Part shown: piece after piece, positions 50,040 to 60,343 of the stretch
Layout: every line of letters starts with the position of its first letter
Position numbering within the stretch: the first letter of the stretch is position 1
NCBI GenBank assembly: GCA_021186555.1
Contig: JAJKFL010000003.1
Location: 31,670,908 to 31,734,907, forward strand
Reading direction: 5' to 3'
Source of the DNA: Reticulitermes speratus
Lineage: Eukaryota > Arthropoda > Insecta > Blattodea > Rhinotermitidae
Length of the DNA: 64,000 bases
The notes under the pieces: generated by a model
Databases searched by the model: none
What the model saw: the letters and a program-made list of their open reading frames with translations, nothing else
What the model was told of the DNA's origin: nothing
Made by a program: the position numbers and the translations under genes

Positions 50040-50072
50040 ACTACATCTCTTTTTTTTTTTTTTTTTTTTTAA
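50040..50072. repeat. Poly(T) tract
   Basis: A run of 22 Ts; on the minus strand a poly(A), possibly the tail of an undetected retroelement. Confidence 0.8.
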
Positions 50073-50809
50073 TACCAGGGTCTTGTTACGGTACTGAACA
50101 TGGATCCCCATGTTCAGAAAGTATGTGTTATAAGTCATGTCAGGAGAAAATAGTTATTGGAATGCAAACCATATGTATTTATTAATATTTGACGCCAAAG
50201 GTTACCAGTTGTGAACTAAATAAAGTAATCTGCATGTGTATTGGCAGTAAAAGAAAGGAATATTCATGTCTACATAAATTAAGTTAGCTTGTGAATTCTG
50301 GCAATAACCTATATTTTGGCATTAACTGTAGCCATATTACATTGGAAATTTACTTTTCCAATAGCACATGTATCATTAAGATGAAGATGGCTGCAGATGG
50401 TTTTAACATTCACAACAATTAATAAACTTAGAAATTGTTCGGTGTGGATTAAAACTAAATAATGTTATCTTTTAAGGATCAACTTGTGATGAAGACTGTG
50501 ATACATAAAGGAATGTAGAAAACCTCCCTCCAGGGACATTGGATGGTCAGGTTCTACCATGGCCCTTATCAGACTCTACTGTAGCCCATTACTGTGACAT
50601 CTCTTTGCAGAACACTAATCCTACCTCACTTTGCTCTTCTGCCATGACTTTTTCTCCCCACCTTCATTCCCACCAGTGCTCCACCTGCGCTCAGTGAGGG
50701 TAACCATACATCTCCTTGTTCCGGACATGTCCTTTTTTGAGACATAAAATTTATGTCTGAGCAGATTTTTTTCTAAGGAGTTGTATGGTTTTTAGTGATC
50801 AGCCTTGCT

Positions 50810-50880
50810 GCAAAAAAAAAATAAAATAAAATAAAAAAAATAAAAATAAATAAATAAATAAATAAATAAAAATAATAGTA
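50810..50880. repeat. (AAAT)n low-complexity tract
   Basis: A9 then AAAT/AAATAAAT tetranucleotide repeats. An insect MITE-like segment with ACCATACATCTCCTTGTTCC begins about 110 bp upstream; its other end is not recognised. Confidence 0.8.
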
Positions 50881-53224
50881 ATAATTCAGACTTATTATGG
50901 CTGATATATGTGTGGAGTAGAAAATTCAAATTTGCATGAAAAGTGCATTCCAAGGTTAAATGTAATTCTTGCAAATTTGCTTTTAGGCCACATTTTTTAC
51001 TGTTCTCCAGTAATAATAATAATAATACTGTGATTCATTGTCATTTTTGAATTTGCTCTAGTCACTTCATCATTGGTATTACTGTAAGGACAGTGAACAA
51101 TGTGTAATTGTATGGTTGAGGACAGGCAGAAAATACAAATTTGTGGGAGCAGGAAGAAATTCACAAAGACTAACAACAATTAAACGTGGCAGTACTAATG
51201 CAAACTTCATCTTATTACAGGTATTGTTTCATTTTCTTTTGTGGAAAATATTGCATTGTTAAGGTCTGAAATAATACACTCTTATTAGTAGATGATGATA
51301 TTAAGAGGATGGATTTTTTAGTTCAATCTGAAAATGTTAGCACTGCTCTCCTACTATGTCAGTTTAATAAACAAGATCTTGTCATTATAAAATTACCTCT
51401 TAATAACCAAGTGCTGATCCATTGTTGTTGCTTGTTAGCCTCCCAGTAAAGAAACTTACAACACTCAGTGGAAGGTGGACATAAGTTGTTCTCAAGAAGT
51501 CACTATTAATGACCAGCAAGTCCTTTGTCACCTTAAGTCAAAACAGGATATTTTCTTAATATATTCCTTTCTCCACTTCTTTCATTCTATCTGCCATTGT
51601 TTTATAAGTTCTTAGTACAAAAAAATATGAGTGGGGTCAGTTCTTTTACCTCCAGACGTTCCACAAGTGAAAGTAATCAGTTCAACTGAAAAATATGCTT
51701 GGGCATAAATTATATTTAACAGTATGTCATGAAGTTTCTTACTATCAGGGGATATTTAAAGAAATAAACAAGCACACAGATGTCCTCTTTTTTTTTTCTC
51801 CAATAAATATGTGCTGCAGCCTTACCTTCAGGTTTCCCTGGAGCTATCCTTCCTCTGTCATTAAAATTCAGAAAGTTGTCCCTGTCATTTCAGTGGAAGC
51901 AACATGGGTCTGCATATTAATGCAAAACAGACAAATATTGCTTGCAGTTATACACTGAGACATGTTATCACACAATTGTTTATTACTGTACCACTCATAC
52001 CAGAACTGATAATATATTTCAGCCAAAAACACTCAGATCATCAACAGGTTATCATTCATATAGAAAATAATACATATTGGCAGATACAATAATTACAAGA
52101 GTGCCCTTGGCTGAAATATATTGTCAATTCCTGTATGAGTGATACAGTACAAAACAGCTGTGAAAATGATAACATCACTCCATATAGCACAGCACAGAAC
52201 AGGATGCCTTCTACAGAAAAAAATTATTGCTTACAGCTAGTATGTTTTCCTCTGGGAGCCTGGAGAAATGCAGACATGGCAGAATTCTTATGAATAATTA
52301 TGTCCTGGCAGTGATTTGAATGTAAAAAACCCTTTGAAATATCAGCTCCATGGTGTCCTATGTATTGGTGAAGTTATTAACATTGTTGTCCATCATAATG
52401 TCTGATTGCCAGAAGTCATTGTTCCTGATATTTTGATCACCTACCAATTACACTCAGCATGTTTGATCATGTTAGAGCTAGGCAAGCCTTGAACCCCATA
52501 GAAAAATTCACAAATTGGCAGTGATTCAAAGCCTAATCTCTGACTTCATATCTGCTAGAATCCAAATTAATTTTTCTGAAGAAGCTGTAAAGAAACTCAC
52601 AACTTTACAGTTTCTGTAGTTCTTAAATATAGGCTGTCAACTGAGAAAATTGCACATTTAGATCAAAACTTCCATCTGCCTGCTCCACATCACCTTCTGA
52701 AACATAGCGACTTAGAAAATTATGGCTTGAACCTAGGATCGAGCAGACAGAATGGCAGTAAACTAAAACAATTAGAAGAATAACCCCCCCCCCCCCCCAT
52801 AAAGATACTTGAACAGTAGGAAATAAAGATAAAACTGTGAAGTTACACCACAAGCAATATAGGCCATTATGAAGTCACTTAAAAGAGGGATGAGCCACAG
52901 GCCTTAAATTCTGTTTGATTGATACAGTTGGCATGATTGTGGATTGCCTAGAAAGCCAGCTCACACAACATGATCGATGTGACCATGGCCATAAGTGGTA
53001 AGTGGAAGTAAAGAGTCCAAGCTATGCCAGCTGCCATCAATGAAAACCCCACTAGAAAATTTCAGCCTTGTGACATTCTAAAATAAATAAGTTTGAGGTT
53101 AGGGAAGGACTGTGAGTTTCATTGCATCCCAAATTCACATCCCAGGCATCTTGTGGGATCTCTCTTCCATTTAATATATTTACTTAACCACTGTTTTCGC
53201 CTCCCATAAATCCAACCCCTCGTC

Positions 53225-53400
53225 CGCACCTCAGGGTTATGTGGGATGGTAACAGGTGTGTAGGGGGTGCCCTGAGGGGGGCTACTCTGACACATGCTGG
53301 CAATCTGTACCCTGGGTCACGTGGGAGGTGGTAACAGGTGTGGAGGGGATACCCTGTAGAGGGTTACTATGACGCACGCTGGCTAACGGGGCTCTGGTCT
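53225..53400. repeat. Tandem duplication, unit about 80-85 bp
   Basis: Two units share the frames GGTAACAGGTGTG(T/G)AGGGG, CCCTG.(A/G)GGG and GAC.CA(T/C)GCTGGC, preceded by TCAGGGTTATGTGGGATG and CTGGGTCACGTGGGAGGT. Lies just before the 53740 minisatellite and may be part of the same unit-poor array. Confidence 0.65.
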
Positions 53401-53739
53401 ACCCAAGCCAAGGTGGAAGGTATTGTGCCGAAGGCTGCATGGCACTGGGGTTGTCAATAGCAGTGTTGTGAACAATCCCCTTGGGGAACCAGGCCGCACC
53501 CCATTGTTTGTAGGCCTTCCGTCTGTGTGGGGCTCCGTGGACGGTGACCATATTCTTTTCCCCGTGTGTTGTGGGAGAGCTCCTTAAGTGGGAACTCCCG
53601 AGAGATATGAATGAATGAATTAATCAATGGCTCTAGAAATGGAACATTGCCTTTTATAAGAGCTTCCCAAAGGCTCCTACAGATGTCCAAGGGCTTGTCT
53701 GGCTTACAGACGGCTCTGGGACAGAATGGGGGACTGAGG

Positions 53740-54700
53740 CTCTTTGGGTAAAGTGATATGTAAAAGAAGGCTCTGGAAAGGGGCATCTCTCTCCATAGGG
53801 GCCCTGTCAGGGAACATGGAGGGATGCTCCTTTACCAGGGACTTAGAAAGGTGAGTTTTTATTTTTATTAGGAGACCTTTTTCCTTAGGTCTCTGAGAGA
53901 TATTTAAAAGAAGGCTCTGGGACGGGTGTCTCTCTCCATAGGGGCCCCGCTGGGGGAACTTGGAGGGACTCCTTCACCGGGGCCTTCGAAAGACAGGTAG
54001 AAGAAAGCTCTGGAAGGGGAGCATCTCTCTCTATGGGGGCTCTGAGAGGGGGACCTGGAGGGTGGCTCCTTTAGTGGGGACTTTGAAAGACATGTAAAAG
54101 AAGGCTCTGGTGATGGGCATCTCTCTCCATGAGGGCCCTGTTGGGGGACTTGGAGGGGGGATTTTGAGAGACCGGTAAAAGAAGGCTCTGGAAATGGAGC
54201 GTATCTTTGCATGGGGCTCTGAGAGGGGAACGAGGGAGGGGGGGCTCCTTTACTAGGGACTTTGAAAGATATGTAAAAGAAGGCTCTGGTGACAGGCATC
54301 TCTCTCCATTGGGGGGGACTTCTTCACCAGGGACTTTGAGAGACATGTAAAAGAAGGCTCTGGAAACGGAGCATCTCTTTCTGTGGGAGCTCTGCGAGGG
54401 GAACCTGGAAGGGGGGTTTCTTTGCTGGGGACTTATAAAGATATGTAAAAGAAGGCTCTGGAAATGGAACATCTTTCTCTATGTAGGGGCTTCGTAAGGG
54501 GAACATGGAGGGGGGTTTATTTACTGGGGACTCTGAGAGACATGTCAGGGAAGGCTTTGGAAGGGGAGCATCTCTCTCTTTACAGAGGCTCTGTGAGGGG
54601 AACCTGGAGGAAGGGCTCCCATACTGAGGACTCCAAGACACATGTAATAGAAGGCTCTAGAAAAGGAGCATTTCTTTTTACAGGGGCTCCATAAGGGGAA
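53740..54700. repeat. Minisatellite, unit about 97-100 bp, roughly ten copies
   Basis: AAGAAGGCTCTGGAAA.GG..CATCTCTCTC...GGGG recurs near 53764, 53909, 54003, 54100, 54179, 54279, 54353, 54449, 54549 and 54651. Most spacings are 95-102 bp, with two short units of 74-79 bp and a first spacing of 145 bp. The minus strand is open in places (repeats of SRAFFYMSLK and SPHRERCS), but the frame changes between units. GC- and purine-rich, unlike the surroundings. Confidence 0.85.
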
Positions 54701-54959
54701 CTGAAAGGTATTTAGCAAGGGAGGGCTCGGCCAATATGTTTAGTGGGCCGCAACCTGTACTTGATATATTTTTCTGTTATGTATAACTTAGAGGGTTCGT
54801 GGCCTTATGTTGGGCCACAACACTCTAAGAAAGCATCTGCATTTTACGGGGCACAAAGGGCCTGTTAAAAAGGCCTACATGCATCGGGCCTCTAAGGGCT
54901 CAAACCCATTCGATATTTTATTCTATTGCATTCTATTCTAACCACTGTTTTCAGCATTC

Positions 54960-56180
54960 TCACTTTCCAGCATTTTGGAAGGGAGCAAGAATATTACCCA
55001 GCCAAAACCTGGCAAGGATACAGAATTTCCTTGACATTTTCATCAGATCAGCCTCTCATCAACTATAAGCAAACTGTCTGACAAACTTGCTAAGTTGCTA
55101 AGCATAAGGCAGTTTGGCTTTTGTGCACATCACAGCACAAGGTATCAACATATGAGATTACTGGATCACATGACTTCTAACTTCAACAACATGTCAGTGA
55201 CTGCTGTTCTCATGGATACCAAGAAAACCTTTGACAAAGTCTGGCATCCTGGCCTATTATACCGATTATTAAAATCAGAATGTTTCTGTAGGTCTAATTA
55301 AGCCAATTGCCTCTTTCCTCTCCAACAGGAAATTTAAAATTTTGGTTGAGGGTGAATTGTTTACACCATAGGCCTCCAACCTTTATATGGTAAAGGGACA
55401 CACCCGTTATTGTAGGCTGGTTCGCGGGTCGCACATGAAGAAATAACAGTAAGTGGTATACCTTACTGCCTAAATTGTTGTGTAGTTTTTACAGTATATA
55501 CAAAGTTTACAAATGTGGCCACTGGCCGCATATTACAACCTGGTGGAGTGGGTTGGAGACCCATACTTTACACCCAAACAAACAGACAAAGGGGTACACC
55601 AAGGTTCTGTCCTTACCCCTCCTTGACATTAGTTAAATGATGCTCGCATACCCCTGGAGTTCATGTGGCTCGTCTGTGAATGACATATGTCTACGCAACA
55701 AAGGAACATGAATGTCATGTTTTCAACAAGTTACAGTGTGGCCTCACTGCTCCGGAGTCACGGGGAATGCACTGGAACATAAAGTTAAATGAAAGGAAGA
55801 CTCGATCAGTCTATTTCTGTGGAAGACAGAATGCCTGAGAATAAATTTCAACTACATGCAAAGAACATTCCCTCTGTACATACTGTAAAGTATCCGAGTG
55901 TTGCTGTCGACAGAAAGATGGCGCAGAAAGTTCATATGGACAAGACCACAATCAAGGACTTGGGCATGTACATGAGGAATGATTCCCTACTCACAAGTGA
56001 ATAATTAAGTACTGACATTAAACCACAGATCAGGTCAGTAATAGGGTGTGCCTGCTCATTTATTAAAACTGCACGGCCTGAAGAACAGAGTTCTCCTAGC
56101 ATTTGGGAATTCTTACAGGCAAAAATCAGCCCACAATTTGTATTCAGCATTTGCACAAAAAGGCTTAAACTTTGCAGAAG
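54960..56180 (+). mobile_element. Jockey-like LINE reverse transcriptase fragment, decayed
   Basis: Plus-strand pieces in order: KLSDKLAKLLSIRQFGFCAH, VTAVLMDTKKTFDKVWHPGL (RT motif A with D and F.KVWH), KGVHQGSVLTP (motif B, GVPQGS in the family), WNALEHKVK-type and VKYPSVAVDRKM (thumb, family 'VKYLGV.LDRKL'). The YADD box is not recoverable. A short hAT-like element interrupts it at 55367-55565. 5' and 3' truncated. Confidence 0.85.
55367..55565. mobile_element. hAT-like MITE inserted in the jockey fragment
   Basis: A 199-bp insert with inverted ends CATAGGCCTCCAACC and, from the right, TATGGGTCTCCAACC. It is flanked by near-identical 8-bp direct repeats, GTTTACAC and CTTTACAC, the duplication size of hAT transposons. 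Ends of the form CANNGG(C/T)CTCCAACC are typical of hAT MITEs. RT homology resumes on the right side, confirming the insertion boundaries. Confidence 0.82.
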
Positions 56181-56742
56181 TCAGACAATTATCTCTGAAT
56201 GGTTATTGAGTGACATAGCACTTTGTCACTGGACCCTCAGTCAAAAATCACAGAATTCCAACAAAACCTTTTTATTAAAATCTTACACAAATTAAAACAC
56301 TGGATAAGAGCTTTGAAATTCTGAGTATCTGTAAATAACAAGACAAAAAAGCAAATAAATTAATACAATGTTATAACAAATCAAAACTTTGTAAGGCTAT
56401 GAAAAGTGAGTCTCAAATCACATACAGTACTAAAATTCAAATTTAGTTAGTTGGCTGTTCACAGTTTCTACAAGTTGTTCTTTGTGACACTGCTTACAGT
56501 TTCTCAGTCACAGGTTTAGTATACCACTGCTTGAACTGACAACATAGGACGAACACCAAAAAAATTTTAATTAGGTGTACCAATATACTGTATTTAAACT
56601 CAACTTCAGTCTTTAAGTTTCATCTTCCCATGGCACAAGCTCACATTCAGGTTATCCAATTTAGTAATTTTATCTCAAAATGGGTACAGTATGAGCAAAT
56701 TTAGTGGTCTAAGTCAAAACCTTCATTACCAGAGAGAATGTA

Positions 56743-57659
56743 CCGTATATTCTCGAATCTAATCCGCACCTTTTTTACAGTTTTAAGGGCTAAAAAATCA
56801 GATGCAGATTAGATTCGCGTGCGGATTAGATTCGCGGTCTAGAGCTGGATTTTGGAAAAATGATTGAGCTGCTGTACAATATAACAATAACGTAATTAAC
56901 GTAATTAATAAACAACGTAAGAACAATACAATACAATAATCTATTATTTTATTATTTATTATTATAATTTATTATTCATCAGACTCGCCGTCATCACTCA
57001 TAATTCGAGGAATGTTCAAAGATCTGGCCTTCTTTATCGCCTCCTCGCGAGTAGATCATAACTCACAAACAGTCCAGTCTTGCGTCTCTCTTGAAAAAAC
57101 GTGAAGACTGCATCATCAATGTCAGGAAATCGTCCTTTCTTGGGTCCAGTGAATTTCCTTCGTGACGCCTCACACCCGCTGATCGCTGCCTTGTGTTTCC
57201 GCCATAGTCGAACGTTGCTTCCATCAACTCCAAAAATTGCAGCGGCTTTGCGGTTTCCATTCTCCTCTGCGCACCGAATAACTTCACGTTTGAACTTTGC
57301 CGTATATGAGAGTCGTTTAGATTTCAGGTGTCCCTCTTCCATAACTACGGTACACGACAAATTGGAACAAGCACCTCCCACGTTTCAACAACTAAAGATC
57401 AGCTGGCTTCAGACGAGATTGCGCACGTCTGTTGAGAAAGGCTCCGCCTCTATCGGTATGACTCATCGGCCACAGGCGTAGCGTCGGATTTTAACGCATT
57501 GGTAACATCCAATATTATTCAATCAGTCGCCCCGTGGGCAAGGGGTGGTTGAAGGAAAGGTGCGGATTAGAATCGCGAACTAACTTTTTTCGTTTAAGAA
57601 GTCGCCAAAAACTGGGTGCGGATTAGATTCGGGTGCGGTTTAGATTCGAGAATATACGG
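56743..57659 (-). mobile_element. Pogo-like short element carrying only the DNA-binding domain, copy 1
   Basis: A 917-bp element with inverted ends CCGTATATTCTCGAATCTAA, flanked by TA (56741-56742, 57660-57661). Subterminal repeats of GTGCGGATTAGATTCG recur at both ends, and one is duplicated near 56800-56840. Minus-strand frame 57381-57034 encodes the transposase N-terminus only. No DDE domain remains, so it must have moved by borrowed transposase. Confidence 0.88.
57034..57381 (-). CDS. Isolated pogo-type HTH DNA-binding protein fragment, 115 codons
   Basis: The open frame reads KRLSYTAKFKREVIRCAEEN, then GNRKAAAIFGVDGSNVRLWR with KHKAAI, then GPKKGRFPDIDDAVFTFFQE and RRKTGLFVSYDLL. This is the pogo/Tigger N-terminal helix-turn-helix (Y-T--FK--V---AEENGNR-AA--FGV----VR-WRK) followed by the start of the CENP-B second domain. 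It stops before any catalytic residue. In principle such a protein could bind element ends without cutting; that is inference. Confidence 0.7.
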   Translation of the reverse strand: MGGACSNLSCTVVMEEGHLKSKRLSYTAKFKREVIRCAEENGNRKAAAIFGVDGSNVRLWRKHKAAISGCEASRRKFTGPKKGRFPDIDDAVFTFFQERRKTGLFVSYDLLARRR

Positions 57660-57808
57660 TAATTATTAATGGTTGAGATATTTGGCTTATTTAACTCAAA
57701 GAATAAATTTTTTATTGGTTCCTTCTTTGGAGTTTCATTCAGAGCATATTCCAACAGCAGAGTTGAAATATTACTGTATTTATTAATCAAATTAGACCAG
57801 ACAAAATA

Positions 57809-59296
57809 CAGTGAAACCTCTATCCATCGTTTTTCAGGGGACCGGAAAATTTGAACGATACATACGGGAAATGATAGTACCGGGAAACCACTAAAAATTA
57901 TAGATAAAAACAATTTAATGATAATTATTACTTCTTGCTGAGAAAATCTTTCATTGACGTTTGTTTTGAGCAAACTTTACTCCTCCTCAATTCAAAGTAC
58001 GATTTTTCAAGGCCTAGAACACTTTCACGATCACTGTCACTCGTGCTGTGCGCATAAAAGAAAGATATTACTTCCATCACCGCTTCATGCGTCTCAGCAA
58101 AGCACGCCAGCTTCTTCTCCTTCTTCCCGCTCCACACTCCCGGACGTCACGAGGCTCACGCACAGCTCCTGCACTGCTTCTACACCACAGGTTGTCACGT
58201 GACTGTCCACAGAGACGTAGTCCTCGAATTTATCTTTGTTCATGCCACTGAACTTTTCCCAGTCTTGGCGGAAATCGTCGTCATCGTTGGTCAATACGAC
58301 GTCACTATCGCCTGAAGATTGTCCCTGCACGTAACCAGCTTTCCGAAAACAATTTTCGATTGTCTGCTGGGTTACTTCTTGCAAGGCTGCCACAGTGTAG
58401 TGCAAAGCTTCCAACACGTTTATCTTCTTTTTCGTATCTTTGCCTGCATCCATTAAGCAAACAGCTGTTTGCACGAGGCGTTTTCTATAAAGCTGCTTAT
58501 AACAGTTTATTACCCCTAAATCAAGGGGCTGGAGCACACTTGTACAATTTGCCGGGTACCGTATGACTTTTACATTTCTTAGAAACGATGTATCCTTTGG
58601 ATGTGCGGCACAATTGTCCACAAAGAGGAGAATGTTCCTGTTTTGTGCACCCATACTTGCGTCTAATGAACGCAGAAATGAAGAAAAAATGTCTGTGGTC
58701 ATCCACGCTTTATTGTTCGCGTGGTACTTGGGGGGTAATTTTTTTACATTCTTGAAACATCGCGGTTTCGGAGATTTTCCGATAACAATCGGCACTTGTT
58801 AGTCAGTTCCATCACTGTTAACACAAAGTAAAACAGTAAGTCTGTCTTTACAGTTTTTCCCTCCATGACAAGACTCTCCTTTGAGAGCCAAGGTTCTATC
58901 AGGAAGCACGTTGTAGAAGAGCCCCGTCTCATCCGCGTTGTAAATATCACGTTGTTCGTAGCCCTCCAACAAATATGGCAGTCTTTCCAGCCACGCTTCC
59001 GTGCTTTCGCTGTCCACTGCCGCACTTTCTCCGACTAACTTCTTGTATACTAGGCCATGCCGGTCCTTAAACCTCGCTAAACCTTCGCTTCAAATTAAAA
59101 AAAAAACTATCAGTGCGGGAAAATGTTGCGTCAGGACCGTGATTTTTCAACTATTGGTGCGGGAAAACGACAGTTCGAGGAACAATGGAGGCGGGAAAAA
59201 ATAGTGTTATTTATATGGGGCTAATTTCGGGACCAAATAAGGCAGACGATACATGCGGGCGAACGACGGTAACGGGAACGATGGATAGTTTCACTG
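57809..59296 (-). mobile_element. Tigger/pogo-like transposon, internally deleted copy B
   Basis: Same family as the 27145-29348 copy, with matching terminal inverted repeats and TA flanks (57807-57808 and 59297-59298), but 1,488 bp long. About 0.7 kb is missing, removing the 5' part of the element and the transposase N-terminus. The remaining minus-strand DDE part is in one frame except for an in-frame stop near 58800. It keeps [19 protein letters not shown] and LQPLDLGVI. Confidence 0.92.
57928..59085 (-). pseudogene. Truncated transposase of Tigger/pogo-like copy B
   Basis: The DDE domain lacks the DNA-binding N-terminus because of the internal deletion. It reads [20 protein letters not shown] and [17 protein letters not shown], then a TAA replaces a Lys codon (family DKQVPIV) near 58800, then [18 protein letters not shown] to the SMKDFLSKK end. 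A second shift occurs near 58110-58140 in the acidic tail. It differs from copy A mostly by scattered substitutions. Confidence 0.88.
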
Positions 59297-59639
59297 TAAT
59301 AAACATGATGCCACACACAACTGTAATTCTGGAAGTCCCACTAATATGTGAATTATTCAATGTGAACAAAAATATGAAAGCTGCAAAAATCTACCCTTTT
59401 CTTTTTACTACAGAATATTGATAAATCTCTACAAAATATCACTATGTATTTAAGAGCCCCCATATAGCAAAAATAAAATAAGCCAGTTTTTTTAATTTTA
59501 TTAAGGAAGATCCATTGTATATACAATCCAGTACTGTACAAATGACAAAACTAATATAACTTTAATCCAGTAACTCATCCAGACTCATCATACATGGAGG
59601 AAACAACAACAATAACAGAAAGTCTCGAAATTATTTGCG

Positions 59640-59750
59640 TCATTTCAGGCTTCCACCGTGACGTAGATGCAATCTGCACTCTTCTGGGATATTACGCAGC
59701 ATTGAGTGGTAGAACTACCACTCAACGCTGCGTAATATAGATCTCGAAAT
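59640..59750. repeat. Short foldback of the same family, next to the Tigger copy B
   Basis: Begins TTTCAGGCTTCCACCGTGAC, with inverted arms ATTACGCAGCATTGAGTGGT / ACCACTCAACGCTGCGTAAT that meet directly. Compared with 45786-46025 the whole centre including the hammerhead motif is missing. In the intergenic interval. Confidence 0.75.
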
Positions 59751-60163
59751 TATTTGTTTGTTACAACTCAGAAACCTTACCCTATGTACAGAATCAAACC
59801 AATCAATTTGTTCAAATGGGTTTTAAAAATACATTATATATGATGTATATATAGTGGACCCCATTTAATGTTTCGTGATTTAAGGGTTTCCCTCATTTAT
59901 TATAAAATTTCTATGGTCCCAAACCCTTATCCCACTGTCACATTTCCACCAATAATATTTTCTTTGGTTTAGTGTTCAAATCTGGGGTCCCCCACACAAA
60001 CACTCAATGGGAATTTCACTTTTTCTATATATACATTCTAAAAACACATCTTTTGACACACCAGTTTCTAACTGTACATTGCAGAGAATGGACAAATAAC
60101 ACCTTTACAAACATGTGAGAAAGGCACAAGATTAGTGATTGTAAGAACTCAACTGGCAAGAAC

Positions 60164-60343
60164 TCATATATTCTTGTTCAAAACTTGAAGAGGAACGGAG
60201 AACAACTGTTCCCATGGTATCCTAATGGCTGACACTACAGCCTTCACAGTAGAATTAGTACCAAGTTTCAAAGACCATGACTCATCACTGCCTGCAGCTT
60301 CATCAAGGAAATGTAAAGTCAACCGGCAATGATCTTCCATTTC
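60164..60343 (-). CDS. Unrecognised gene, terminal coding exon
   Basis: A 180-bp exon encoding EMEDHCRLTLHFLDEAAGSD, ESWSLKLGTNSTVKAVVSAI and RIPWEQLFSVPLQVLNKNI, ending in TGA. Acceptor TTTACAG|GAAATG. No further donor is needed because the frame closes here; sequence below 60164 on this strand is presumably 3' UTR. Confidence 0.78.
   Translation of the reverse strand, partial: EMEDHCRLTLHFLDEAAGSDESWSLKLGTNSTVKAVVSAIRIPWEQLFSVPLQVLNKNI

Larger units (their letters stand above)
49153..53150. other. Vps13 upstream region and intergenic DNA
   Basis: The first few hundred bases should hold the Vps13 promoter and 5' UTR on the minus strand, but no TATA box or initiator can be asserted. Further on there are only AT-rich sequence, simple repeats (50040, 50810, poly-C at 52787) and a possible MITE end near 50695. 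No convincing gene. Confidence 0.6.

Noticed and set aside
53454..54641. Proline- and serine-rich minus-strand frames (for example 54299-53904 and 54472-54071)
   Set aside because: They follow a DNA minisatellite whose units are not multiples of three, so the peptide changes frame between units; no start context or family.
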